A DNA stretch of 64,000 bases from Actinomycetota bacterium. Its GTDB lineage: Bacteria > Actinomycetota > Thermoleophilia > Gaiellales > Gaiellaceae. The stretch's first letter is position 1. Each line of letters opens with the position of its first letter. Shown in pieces: positions 19,008-29,611 of this stretch. The stretch spans positions 42,282-106,281 of the forward strand of contig PKYN01000014.1 in NCBI GenBank assembly GCA_003132665.1, written 5' to 3'. Below the pieces are notes generated by a model. It saw nothing but the letters and a program-made list of their open reading frames with translations. It made no database searches and had not been told where the DNA came from. The position numbers and the translations under genes were made by a program.

Positions 19008-19709
19008 TCAAACCGGCGCGGCGTTACGCTCTCGCGCGGCGTCCGCGAGCGACGCGAGGATCAGGGCGCCGTCGTCCGAGCCGAGCAGCCGGTCGACCGC
19101 ATGCTCGGGGTGGGGCATCATCCCCATCACGTTGCCGCGCTCGTTGACGACGCCGGCGATCTGGAAAGCGGAGCCGTTCGGGTTGTCGCCGTGGTAGCGG
19201 AGCACGATCTGGTTCTTTTCCTCCAGCTCGGCCAGGAGCTCGTCGGAGCCGGTGAAGTTTCCGTAGCCGTGCTTGATCGGGATGCTCAGCCGCTGGCCCT
19301 GCTCGCAGCGCGAGGTGAAAGGAGTGTCTGTTCGCTCGACGCGAAGCGTGGTGTCGCGGCAGACGAAGGAGAGAGAGGCGTTCCGAATGAGTACGCCGGG
19401 AAGCAATCCAGCCTCGCAGAGGATCTGGAAGCCGTTGCAGATGCCGAGCACGAGCCCGCCCTTGGCGGCGAATTCGGTCACCGACTCCATGATCGGAGCG
19501 AAGCGGGCGATCGCGCCTCCGCGCAGGTAGTCGCCGTAAGAGAAACCGCCGGGAAGTACGACGGCCGCCGTGTCCTTCGGCAGCTCGGTCTCGGCGTGCC
19601 AGACGAGCTGCGGCTCGGCATCCACCGCGGCCAGCGCCCAGGCGGCGTCGTGATCGTCGAGCGAGCCGAGGAAGGTGATGACTGCGATCTTGGGACGATT
19701 CGGGGTCAC
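19008..19709 (-). CDS. purQ: phosphoribosylformylglycinamidine synthase subunit PurQ
   Basis: LPGGFSYGDYLRGGAIARF...VLGICNGFQILCEAGLLPG; glutaminase motifs. Confidence 0.97.
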   Translation of the reverse strand: MTPNRPKIAVITFLGSLDDHDAAWALAAVDAEPQLVWHAETELPKDTAAVVLPGGFSYGDYLRGGAIARFAPIMESVTEFAAKGGLVLGICNGFQILCEAGLLPGVLIRNASLSFVCRDTTLRVERTDTPFTSRCEQGQRLSIPIKHGYGNFTGSDELLAELEEKNQIVLRYHGDNPNGSAFQIAGVVNERGNVMGMMPHPEHAVDRLLGSDDGALILASLADAARERNAAPV

Positions 19710-19951
19710 GTTTCCTCCAACAGCTCGATCTCGTAGCTTTCGATCAGCGGATTGGCCAGCAGGTCGTGCGAGATCTGCTGCAGCTCGGCCAGCGCCCGCT
19801 CGCGCTCGGAGGTCTCCAGCTCGATGTCGACCACGCGCCCGATACGGACGCTGACGATGTCGAAGCCCGATTTGGCGAGCGAGCCCCTGACCGCCTCGCC
19901 CTGCGGATCCTTGATGCCGGCCTTGGGCCGCACGAACACCGTCGCTTTCAC
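19706..19951 (-). CDS. purS: phosphoribosylformylglycinamidine synthase subunit PurS
   Basis: VKATVFVRPKAGIKDPQGEAVRGSLAKSGFDIVSVRIGRVVDIELE; 81 aa; 4-nt overlaps on both sides. Confidence 0.94.
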   Translation of the reverse strand: MKATVFVRPKAGIKDPQGEAVRGSLAKSGFDIVSVRIGRVVDIELETSERERALAELQQISHDLLANPLIESYEIELLEET

Positions 19952-20814
19952 CTGAGCACCACCTCCGGGTTTGCCAGATAGTCGTCGAATGGAATCTCGG
20001 TCAGTCGCTCGAAGGCCTGGACGTAGCGCGCGCGGGTCGAAGCGACGACGTCTTCCGGCAGCTCCGGGCCGGGATATGCCTTGTCCCAGCCCGTCCCCTC
20101 GGTCCAGTCTCTGACCGGCTGCTTGTCGAAAGAAGGCTGCGGGCCACCGGGGCGGTAGCCGTCGGCAGCCCAGAAGCGGGAGGAGTCGGGCGTGAACAGC
20201 TCGTCGCCCAGCACGAGTGCGCCTTCCGCGTCGAGCCCGAGCTCGAACTTGGTGTCGGCGAGCAGGATTCCCCGCTCGGCGGCGTAGGCGGCGGCGAAGC
20301 GGTAGAGAGCCAGCGAAACCTCTTCCAGCTCGGCGTAGCGCTCTTCGCCCACGAGCTCGGCGCCGCGCGCGCGATCGACCGTCTCGTCGTGGCCGACCAG
20401 TGCCTTGGTCGAGGGGGTGAAGATCGGCTCGGGTAGCCGCTCCGACTCGACTAGGCCGGGCGGGAGGGCGTGTCCTGCGATCTCGCCGGAGCGCCGGTAG
20501 TCCTTCCAGCCCGATCCGGCCAGGTAGCCGCGGACGACACACTCCAGGGGCAGCATCTCGAGCCGGCGGCACTCGCTCGAGCGCCCGTCGCTGCGCAGCC
20601 CTAGCAAGTGATTGGGAACGATCTCGCGCGTGCGCGCGAACCAGAAGCCCGAGATCCCGGTGAGCACGCGGCCCTTGTCCGGGATGTCGGTGGGCAGCAC
20701 GACGTCGAACACCGAGATGCGATCGGAGGCGACAAGTAGCACCGTCTGCGCGTCGAGCGCGAAGATTTCTCGCACCTTGCCCGAGGCGAGGTGCTGCGCC
20801 TGCCCTTCCGTCAC
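19948..20814 (-). CDS. purC: SAICAR synthetase
   Basis: GTG start VTEGQAQHLASGKVREIFAL...ASDRISVFDVVLPTDIPDKG...ECVVRGYLAGSGWKDY. Confidence 0.95.
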   Translation of the reverse strand: MTEGQAQHLASGKVREIFALDAQTVLLVASDRISVFDVVLPTDIPDKGRVLTGISGFWFARTREIVPNHLLGLRSDGRSSECRRLEMLPLECVVRGYLAGSGWKDYRRSGEIAGHALPPGLVESERLPEPIFTPSTKALVGHDETVDRARGAELVGEERYAELEEVSLALYRFAAAYAAERGILLADTKFELGLDAEGALVLGDELFTPDSSRFWAADGYRPGGPQPSFDKQPVRDWTEGTGWDKAYPGPELPEDVVASTRARYVQAFERLTEIPFDDYLANPEVVLR

Positions 20815-22127
20815 TTCTTCTCCTTGCCTACGGTGGCGTCCAGCCGCGCGAAAACGGTGTCCACGTGCTCGAGGTAGGCATCGTTGTCGAAGACCGCCTC
20901 GAGCGCCTTCGCGTCCAGCCTGGCGGTCACTTCCTGATCGGCCGAGGCGAGCTCGCGGAAGCTCGACTCGGTATCCCAAGCCTGCATGGCGTCGCGCTGG
21001 ACGATGCGGTAGGCCTCGTCGCGCGGAAGGCCGGAGGACACGAGCGCCAGCAACAGGCGCTGGCTGAAGTAGAGACCGAAGGAGGCCTCGAGGTTGCGGC
21101 GCATGCGCTCGGGGAAGACGACCATCCCGTCCACGAGCCAGGCGAAACGCTCGAGCATGTAGTCCAGCGCGAAGAAGGCATCGGGGATGACCACGCGCTC
21201 GGCAGAGGAGTGGGAGATGTCGCGCTCGTGCCAGAGGGCGACGTTCTCGAGCCCGACCAGCGCGGCGGCGCGTACGACGCGGGCCAGCCCGCAGATGCGC
21301 TCGGCCACGACCGGGTTGCGCTTGTGCGGCATCGCCGAGGAGCCCTTCTGCCCCTTGCCGAACGGTTCCTGCACTTCGCGTACCTCGGTGCGGGCGAGGT
21401 GACGGATCTCGAGCGCGAACTTGTCGAGCGACGAGGCGCATAGCGCGAGCGCGTTCAGCAGCTCGGCGTGGCGGTCGCGCTGGATGATCTGGGTCGAGGC
21501 GGGTGCCGGCTCGAGCCCGAGGCGCTTGCAAGCGATCTCTTCCAAGCGGGGATCGGTTGCGGCGTAGGTGCCGACGACGCCGGAGAGCTTGCCGACGCGC
21601 ATCTGCTCGAGCGCTTGCGTCAGGCGATTGCGATCGCGCTCCAGCTCGAAAGCCCAGACGGCCAGCTTGAGGCCGAAGCTGATCGGTTCGGCGTGAACGC
21701 CGTGGGTGCGGCCGATGCAGACGGTCCGGCGATGCTCGCGCGCCCGGGCGACGACCGCCGCGAGCGCTCGATCGAGCCCTTCCACAATCAGCGCGCCGGC
21801 GCGCCCGATCTGCAGCGAGAGCGCCGTGTCTACGACATCCGAAGAGGTGAGCCCGTAATGGAACCAGCGCCCCTCTTCGCCGAGCTGCTCGCAGACCGCG
21901 TCGATAAAGGCGGCGGTGTCGTGATGAAGCGTGGCCTCGATCTCGCGCACGCGCGCCGGATCGGGCGTCTTTGCCGTCGCGACGATCTGTTGCGCCTGAT
22001 CGCGCGGGATGGCGCCCAGCTCGGCCCAAGCCTCCAGCGCCGCCAGCTCCACCTCCAGCCAACTAGAGAGCTTGCCCTCGTCCGACCAGAGAGCGGCCAT
22101 GGCGGGGCGAGAGTAGCGAGCGATCAC
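20811..22127 (-). CDS. purB: adenylosuccinate lyase
   Basis: MIARYSRPAMAALWSDEGKLSSWLEVE...GSSAMPHKRNPVVAERI. Confidence 0.97.
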   Translation of the reverse strand: MIARYSRPAMAALWSDEGKLSSWLEVELAALEAWAELGAIPRDQAQQIVATAKTPDPARVREIEATLHHDTAAFIDAVCEQLGEEGRWFHYGLTSSDVVDTALSLQIGRAGALIVEGLDRALAAVVARAREHRRTVCIGRTHGVHAEPISFGLKLAVWAFELERDRNRLTQALEQMRVGKLSGVVGTYAATDPRLEEIACKRLGLEPAPASTQIIQRDRHAELLNALALCASSLDKFALEIRHLARTEVREVQEPFGKGQKGSSAMPHKRNPVVAERICGLARVVRAAALVGLENVALWHERDISHSSAERVVIPDAFFALDYMLERFAWLVDGMVVFPERMRRNLEASFGLYFSQRLLLALVSSGLPRDEAYRIVQRDAMQAWDTESSFRELASADQEVTARLDAKALEAVFDNDAYLEHVDTVFARLDATVGKEKK

Positions 22128-22222
22128 TAGCGGTAGTTTAGATGTAGCTCTGGCCGGCGCCGGGGCGAGCCGTTCCGGCGGCAGATGCGGGTGTTGGCTC
22201 AGAATGGAGCACGATTCCGAAC

Positions 22223-23173
22223 GTGACGAACGAGCAGCGAGACAGCGAGCGGGAGCGAAGCCGCCGGCGCCTACGGCGCCAGAAACAAGTGGCGGCGCTT
22301 GCCGTCGTGCTGGCGCTCGCCGTCCTGCTCGGCGTCGGTCTGCTCCTTCTGTCCGGAGGCGATGCGTCTCCGCCGGCGTCGACGCATAGCGCCAAGACGA
22401 GCACGTCGAAAAAGGTCGAGCCGAAGCCCGCCGCCGCCGTGCCCTGGCTATCCGCGCTCGCCGGGGTGATCAACAAGGCCACCCATCTGGGAGAGACGGC
22501 CGCGCTCGATCGCTTCACCGCTCGCGGCAAGCCCGTTTACTGCGGCGGCTCGAGCGGCCACTACGTCGCACTCACCTTCGACGACGGCCCGGGCGCCTAC
22601 ACGCCGCGAACTCTGGCGATTCTCCACAAGAGTCACCTGCGCGCGACGTTCTTCCTGATCGGCAGCAACGTGCCGTCGCGGCCAAGCTTGCCGCGAATAG
22701 AGCTGAAGGACTACGCCTCGCTCGGAGTTCACGCCTGGGTGCACAAGTCGCTCGAGCCGCTCAAGCAGGCGAAGATACGCAACCAGATCGTCTGGACGAG
22801 AAACGCGATCGCCACGGCGACTGGCGCGGAGGCGCGTCTTTTTCGCCCGCCGTACGGCGCCCGGAACGCCCGGGTCGATCGCGTCGCGCGCCGGCTCGGG
22901 ATGGTCGAGGTGCTCTGGAGCATCGACAGCGGCGACTCGCAGGGGAAGAACTGGCGCCAGATCGGGCGCGAGGTGCTGCGCAACATCCAGCCCGGCTCGA
23001 TAGTGCTGTTACACGACAACCGCGGCCAGACCATCCGCGCTCTGCACCGGTTGATCCTGCCGGGGCTCGAGAAGCGCGGTCTGATTCCGGTCACCGTTCC
23101 CGAGCTGCTGATGCTCGATCCGCCTCCGGTAGATGGGCCGTCGAGCCTCTGCTGGGTGCACTGGCACCCGTAG
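22223..23173 (+). CDS. membrane-anchored polysaccharide deacetylase (NodB-type)
   Basis: N-terminal TM; LTFDDGPGAYTPRTLAIL; FRPPYGARN. Confidence 0.92.
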   Translation: MTNEQRDSERERSRRRLRRQKQVAALAVVLALAVLLGVGLLLLSGGDASPPASTHSAKTSTSKKVEPKPAAAVPWLSALAGVINKATHLGETAALDRFTARGKPVYCGGSSGHYVALTFDDGPGAYTPRTLAILHKSHLRATFFLIGSNVPSRPSLPRIELKDYASLGVHAWVHKSLEPLKQAKIRNQIVWTRNAIATATGAEARLFRPPYGARNARVDRVARRLGMVEVLWSIDSGDSQGKNWRQIGREVLRNIQPGSIVLLHDNRGQTIRALHRLILPGLEKRGLIPVTVPELLMLDPPPVDGPSSLCWVHWHP

Positions 23174-23180
23174 AGGCTCG

Positions 23181-23633
23181 CTAGAGCAACCCGGGGAAAA
23201 AGCGCCTGCGCACCCGGCCCAGGTAGTCGCCGTAACTCGGGTCGGCCGCGACGATCAGGCCCTCCTCGTAGTGCGCCTTGAGGAGAAAGAACGGGACCAG
23301 CGCAGCGGTCGGGACGAGCGCCCAGGGGCTCGAGGCGAGCGAGAAACCCAGCGCCAGGACGATGCCGCCGCCGTACATCGGATGGCGAACGAAACGATAG
23401 GGGCCGCGCTCGAGGTGAGCTCCACGAGGGCTCGGATAGGGGGTCAGCAAGCGGCCGAGAGTGCGTCCGCCCCAGACCATCGTCAGCCCGCCGAGGACGA
23501 CGGCGACGATTCCGACGACCAGCAAGGCCGGGCGGCCCGGCCAATGGCGGCCAAGGATCGCGGCGACCACGACCAGAGCTATCAGCACGATCTGACCCGA
23601 CACCCAGAGCCGATCGACGCTCGCCCGGGACAT
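23181..23633 (-). CDS. isoprenylcysteine/phospholipid methyltransferase-like membrane protein (ICMT/PEMT)
   Basis: GPYRFVRHPMYGGGIVLALGF...YEEGLIVAADPSYGDYLGRVRRRFFPGLL. Confidence 0.85.
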   Translation of the reverse strand: MSRASVDRLWVSGQIVLIALVVVAAILGRHWPGRPALLVVGIVAVVLGGLTMVWGGRTLGRLLTPYPSPRGAHLERGPYRFVRHPMYGGGIVLALGFSLASSPWALVPTAALVPFFLLKAHYEEGLIVAADPSYGDYLGRVRRRFFPGLL

Positions 23634-24052
23634 CAGCTCTGTAGGAGGGCGAGGATGCGTGCCGCCAGGATGGCGGCGTTCTTGGCACCGTCGATCGAGA
23701 CCGCGGCGACCGGAACCCCCGGCGGCATCTGCGCGATCGCGAGCATGGCGTCCATGCCGTCCAGCGCGCTCTTCTCGGAGCGAAGAGGAACGCCGATTAC
23801 CGGCAGCTCGGTGTAGGCGGCCACCATCCCGGGCAGCGCCGCGGCCATCCCGGCGCCGCAGATCAACACCTTCAGTCCGCGGCCGGCAGCGCTGCGCGCG
23901 TACTCGGCCACGGCGTCGGGGGAGCGGTGCGCCGAGCGCACCTCGAGCTCGTGGGCGATGTTGCGGCTAACCAGCTCGTCCAGGCAGGCCTGCATCCGCT
24001 CGCGGTCGGACTCCGAGCCGATCAGCACGCCCACCAGCGGCTGCTCAGGCAT
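23633..24052 (-). CDS. purE: N5-carboxyaminoimidazole ribonucleotide mutase / AIR carboxylase
   Basis: VLIGSESDRERMQACLDEL...RSAHRSPDAVAEYA...CGAGMAAALPGMVAAYTELPVIGVP. Confidence 0.95.
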   Translation of the reverse strand: MPEQPLVGVLIGSESDRERMQACLDELVSRNIAHELEVRSAHRSPDAVAEYARSAAGRGLKVLICGAGMAAALPGMVAAYTELPVIGVPLRSEKSALDGMDAMLAIAQMPPGVPVAAVSIDGAKNAAILAARILALLQS

Positions 24053-25277
24053 TTTCGCCCGCCTCTCGTCTGGCCGCTTCCAGAGCGATATCGGTGCGGT
24101 AGCGCATCCCTTCCCAGCTGATCTTCTCGCAGGCCGCGTAGGCCCGTTCGCGCGCCGTCTCGATCGTCGGGCCGAGCGCGCTCACGTTCAGAACTCGTCC
24201 TCCGCTCGTTACCAGCGCCTCGCCGCGCATCGCGGTGCCGGCATGGAATACGACCGCTCCGGTCGCTTCGGCCTCCGCGATGCCGCTGATCGGCGAGCCC
24301 TTGTCGGAGCTTGCCGGATAGTCGCCGGCCGCGAGCACAACGGTCACGCAGGCTTCATCCGAGACGTCTAGTTTCACGTCTTCCAGCTCGCCATTCGCGG
24401 CTGAGGCGAGCGCCTCGAGCAGATCGCCCTCAATCCGCGGCACGATCGCCTGCGTCTCGGGATCGCCGAAGCGAACGTTGAACTCGAGCACCTTGATGCC
24501 CTCGTCGGTGCGCATCAGGCCGGCATAGAGAACTCCGATGAAGGGGTGCCCGCGGTCGTTCAACTCGGCCAGCACGGGGCGATGCACCTGTTCGAGAATG
24601 GTCTCGACCTCGTCGGGGTCGATGCCCGGCACCGGGGAGTACGAGCCCATGCCGCCGGTGTTCGGGCCCTGGTCGCCGTCGTAGGCGCGCTTGAAATCCT
24701 GGGCCGGCGCCAGCGCGAGGGTCTCCTCGCCGGCGGCCAGCACGAGCATCGAAAGTTCCTCGCCGACCAAGAGCTCTTCGAACACGGGCTTGCCGGGGAA
24801 GGCCTCGACCTCCTTCAGCGCCCGGGCCAGCGACACTGCGTCGGGGCAGACGAACACGCCCTTTCCGGCCGCGAGCCCGTCGGCCTTGACCACGCAGGGC
24901 CAGGCGGGCTCGGTCAGTTCCTTCGCCGTCGGCACTCCCGCGGCGATCATCAGCTCCTTGGCAAAGGTCTTCGAGCCCTCGAGCATGGCCGCCTCGCGTC
25001 CGGGCCCGAAGACGGCGATGCCGGCGTGACGAAGCTGGTCGGCCACGCCCGCCACGAGCGGAACCTCCGGCCCGACCACGACCAGGTCGATCGCCAGCGA
25101 GTGCGCCAGTGTGAGCAGGCCTTCGCCGTCGTCGGCGCGCACGGGGTGGCAGTTGCCGAGCGCGGCGATGCCCGGATTTCCCGGCGCGGCGTGCAGCTCG
25201 CTCAACTTCGGGCTCTGAGCGAGTTTCCACGCCAGGGCGTGCTCGCGGCCGCCCGATCCAACGATGAGTACTTTCAT
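24045..25277 (-). CDS. purD: phosphoribosylamine-glycine ligase
   Basis: MKVLIVGSGGREHALAWKLAQSPK...GPEVPLVAGVAD; ATP-grasp. Confidence 0.97.
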   Translation of the reverse strand: MKVLIVGSGGREHALAWKLAQSPKLSELHAAPGNPGIAALGNCHPVRADDGEGLLTLAHSLAIDLVVVGPEVPLVAGVADQLRHAGIAVFGPGREAAMLEGSKTFAKELMIAAGVPTAKELTEPAWPCVVKADGLAAGKGVFVCPDAVSLARALKEVEAFPGKPVFEELLVGEELSMLVLAAGEETLALAPAQDFKRAYDGDQGPNTGGMGSYSPVPGIDPDEVETILEQVHRPVLAELNDRGHPFIGVLYAGLMRTDEGIKVLEFNVRFGDPETQAIVPRIEGDLLEALASAANGELEDVKLDVSDEACVTVVLAAGDYPASSDKGSPISGIAEAEATGAVVFHAGTAMRGEALVTSGGRVLNVSALGPTIETARERAYAACEKISWEGMRYRTDIALEAARREAGENA

Positions 25278-25331
25278 GCCTAGGGAAATCTAAGCGTTTC
25301 TTCGGTCGCCGTGGCGGATAGCCTGGAGCGG

Positions 25332-26234
25332 ATGCTCAAGCTCGTCTCGCTCCTCGTTGCTCTCCTGGTCGGTCTCGCGCTGCAGCGCCTGCGCTCGCAG
25401 GAACGTGTGCGCGACCTGATCTGGATCTCCAGCTTCTGGCTCGTGATCCCGGTGCTGGTTTTCTCGACCTTCCTCACCATCTCGCTCACGAGCAGGCTCG
25501 GGCTCTCGGTCGCGGCTGTGATCGCGAGCACCTGGACGATGGTCGGGCTGAGCTTTCTCTACGGCCGCCTGGTCAGCAAGGAGCGAGACGAGCAGGGCGC
25601 GCTGACGCTCGGCGGCGCGGTCGGCAACACCGGCTTCATCGGCTACCCGCTCGCTCAGCTCGCCTTTGGCCACACCGGCCTCACGCAGGCGGTCGTCTAC
25701 GACCAGCTCTCGTTCGGTGTGCCGATGTCGTCGGTGTCGGTGGTGATCGGGCGCCTGTTCGGCAAGCGGCAGGTCGACACGTCGGGGCGCTCGCGCCTGG
25801 CGGTCGTCCTGCTCAACCCGCCGCTCTGGGCGCTCGCGCTGGCGCTCGTGTTGCGGCTGGCCGGTGTCGACATACCCCACATCGGACGGGTCGAGGACGT
25901 CGCCGCGGCGGCGATCGGCCCGCTCGGGTTTCTCATGCTCGGCGTCTCCTTGCCGCTCGTGGCCATCGAGCACGATCTGCTCGAGGTGGCCCGCGCGACC
26001 GGGGCGATGGTGATCAAGATCGGCGTTGGTCCGCTCGTCCTGCTCGCCGTCGGCGCAGCCATCGGCGCCCACATCCCCTCGACGTACTACCTGCTCGCCG
26101 CGATGCCGCCGGCCTTCCATCTGCTCACGATCGCCCGCATCTACGACATGCGCCCGGCGCTGATGCGCCTGATGGTGGTGGCGGCGACGATACCGGTGGT
26201 GATCGCGGTCGTGGTCGGGTCTTACGTCTTCTAG
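25332..26234 (+). CDS. AEC family transporter
   Basis: Multi-TM; GNTGFIGYPLAQLAFG motif typical of auxin efflux carrier family permeases. Confidence 0.85.
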   Translation: MLKLVSLLVALLVGLALQRLRSQERVRDLIWISSFWLVIPVLVFSTFLTISLTSRLGLSVAAVIASTWTMVGLSFLYGRLVSKERDEQGALTLGGAVGNTGFIGYPLAQLAFGHTGLTQAVVYDQLSFGVPMSSVSVVIGRLFGKRQVDTSGRSRLAVVLLNPPLWALALALVLRLAGVDIPHIGRVEDVAAAAIGPLGFLMLGVSLPLVAIEHDLLEVARATGAMVIKIGVGPLVLLAVGAAIGAHIPSTYYLLAAMPPAFHLLTIARIYDMRPALMRLMVVAATIPVVIAVVVGSYVF

Positions 26235-26244
26235 GAGACGGGCG

Positions 26245-27537
<1,293 letters not shown>

Positions 27538-27638
27538 GTGCGAGAGTTTGCCTGAACGATCGGAGGACGGCGTGATCGAGGCGACCGGGCGCCGGCCTCT
27601 CGTGAGGCATCCCGCGCGGATCTAGAAATGGCGCGAGG

Positions 27639-27860
27639 CTACGCGGCCCTGCGGCCGGCGCTCGTGCGTACGAGCTCGAAGGCGTGACCATGCGGGCAGG
27701 TGGCTGCTTCACGCACGCGCGAGAGCGGAAGCTCGCCCTCGAGCACAGTTGCGTAGCGGCCTTCCTTTGGTGAGCACTCCGCCAGGCAGGCTTCGCAGAG
27801 CACGGTGAAGCGCACGACGCCGGGGCCGAGCCAGACCGTCTGCTTCACATCCGTCGTCAT
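27639..27860 (-). CDS. small Cys-rich hypothetical protein
   Basis: 73 aa with CEAC...C...CPHGH, possible zinc binding. Confidence 0.5.
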   Translation of the reverse strand: MTTDVKQTVWLGPGVVRFTVLCEACLAECSPKEGRYATVLEGELPLSRVREAATCPHGHAFELVRTSAGRRAA

Positions 27861-27980
27861 CTCCCCCTCCCGTCTCGAGCCGCGGAATAGTTCATTGTCC
27901 GTTCGCGGTCGGACGTGCTTACCCTCCCGTCTGTGGCGTGGACACGGAGTGCGAAACTCGATCGGCGCCGCCCGGCATGG

Positions 27981-29330
27981 TCACCCAGCCGCCAGATCTG
28001 AGAATTTGGCGTAGCGCTTGAGGAACGAGAGCTTGACCTTGTCGGTGGGGCCGTTCCGGTGCTTGGCCACGATCACCTCGGCCAGTCCCTGCTGATCGGA
28101 CTCGTCGTTGTAGTACTCGTCGCGGTAGATGAAGCCGACGATGTCGGCGTCCTGCTCGATCGCGCCCGACTCGCGCAGGTCGGAGAGAATCGGGCGCTTG
28201 TCCTGGCGCTGCTCGACCGCGCGCGAGAGCTGCGACAGGGCGACGATCGGCACCTCCAGGTCGCGCGCCAGTACTTTCAGGTTGCGCGAGATCGCCGAGA
28301 CCTCCTGGACGCGGTTCTCGACCGAGGCGCCGGAGGTCATCAGTTGCAGGTAGTCGACGATGATCAGCCCCAGCTTCGGCTCGCGCGCCTTCAGGCGCCG
28401 CGCTTTGGAGCGGATCTCCATCATCGTGATCGAGCCGGTGTCGTCGACGTAGATCGGCGCGCGCGCGAGCTTGTCGCAGGCTGCCGTCAAGCGCGGCCAG
28501 TCCTCGGGCGAGAGCTTGCCCGAGCGCAGCTTCTGCGACTCGACCTTGGCCTCGCTGCACATCAGGCGCTGCGTCACCTCGGCCTTGGACATCTCGAGCG
28601 TGAACAGCGCCACCGGGATGTTCAGGCGCACGCCCATGTTGGCCGCCATGCACAGCGCGAGCGCTGATTTCCCCATCGACGGCCGCGCGGCAATGATGAT
28701 CAGGTTCCCCGGCTGGAAGCCGGAGGTGATGCGATCGATATCGCGGAAGCCCGACGCGACGCCGGTGATCTCGACGCCCGCCTCGTAGAGCGCCGTGATT
28801 CGCTCGAAGCTTTCCTTGAGCAGTTGCTCGATGTGGCTGAACTCGCTCGAGACGCGGTCCTGCGAGATGGCGAAGATGATCTGCTCGGCGCGATCGACGA
28901 GCTCGGTCACCTCGCCGGGGCGGTCGTAGCCGAGGGTTGCGATCTCCTGGCCACAGGTGATCAGCCCGCGCAGGATCGCCATCTCGTGGACGATGCGGGC
29001 GTAGTGTCCGGCGTTGGCGCTCGCAGGAACCAGAGCTGCAAGCTCGTGGATCCGCGAGCGCCCGCCTACGCCCTCCAGCTCGCCGAGCTTGTCCAGTTCG
29101 TCGGTGAGAGTGATCGCGTCGACCGGCTCGCCTCTTCCGTAGAGAGCGAGTGCCGCCCGGTAGACGCGCCCGTGGCTCTGCCGGTAGAAGTCCTCCGCCC
29201 TGCAGATCTCCGAGACCGCTCCAATCGCGCCGGGCGCAAGCAGCATCGCGCCGAGGACGTACTCCTCGGCTTCGACATTCTGCGGCGGCACGCGCGCAGG
29301 CTCGACAAGACTGACGGCAGCGGACGTCAT
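27981..29330 (-). CDS. dnaB: replicative DNA helicase DnaB
   Basis: PPQNVEAEEYVLGAMLL; Walker A ARPSMGKSALAL; no intein. Start taken at MTSAAVSL. Confidence 0.97.
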   Translation of the reverse strand: MTSAAVSLVEPARVPPQNVEAEEYVLGAMLLAPGAIGAVSEICRAEDFYRQSHGRVYRAALALYGRGEPVDAITLTDELDKLGELEGVGGRSRIHELAALVPASANAGHYARIVHEMAILRGLITCGQEIATLGYDRPGEVTELVDRAEQIIFAISQDRVSSEFSHIEQLLKESFERITALYEAGVEITGVASGFRDIDRITSGFQPGNLIIIAARPSMGKSALALCMAANMGVRLNIPVALFTLEMSKAEVTQRLMCSEAKVESQKLRSGKLSPEDWPRLTAACDKLARAPIYVDDTGSITMMEIRSKARRLKAREPKLGLIIVDYLQLMTSGASVENRVQEVSAISRNLKVLARDLEVPIVALSQLSRAVEQRQDKRPILSDLRESGAIEQDADIVGFIYRDEYYNDESDQQGLAEVIVAKHRNGPTDKVKLSFLKRYAKFSDLAAG

Positions 29331-29493
29331 GCGCTCATCCTGTCTTGGGATGGGCGGGGACACAAGCATCCCCCGCCCATCCCACTCGCAAGCGACTATC
29401 AACCACCTGTTGAAAAGGGACATGCCTTGTAATGCGAGAAACGGTCGCTATCTTCGAACACATGTTCCCTAATCATGGAGAGCCGCTCGGCTG

Positions 29494-29549
29494 TTATCCA
29501 CACGTCGAGAAGGGGTTATCCCAAGGGTGCGGTGAAAATCTGTGGAAAA
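29494..29549. promoter_or_regulatory. cluster of DnaA-box-like 9-mers upstream of dnaB
   Basis: TTATCCACA (29494-29502), TTATCCCAA (29516-29524), TGTGGAAAA (29541-29549, reverse complement TTTTCCACA). Confidence 0.55.
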
Positions 29550-29611
29550 GAAACACCCGCATTTTGCGGGAAATTCGTTCGAGCCTAAGTTCGCCCGCCG
29601 ATTGCTCCGCT

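Noticed and set aside
20815-22062. N-terminal extension that makes PurC a 704-aa protein in the ORF track
   Set aside because: The extension is an out-of-frame reading of purB; the PurC start is GTG 20814.
27981-29330. Intein in DnaB (a common location)
   Set aside because: DnaB reads straight through the helicase motifs with no insertion.
29494-29549. Chromosomal replication origin at the DnaA-box cluster
   Set aside because: Only three boxes and no dnaA/dnaN/rpmH neighbourhood; kept only as a regulatory-site observation.
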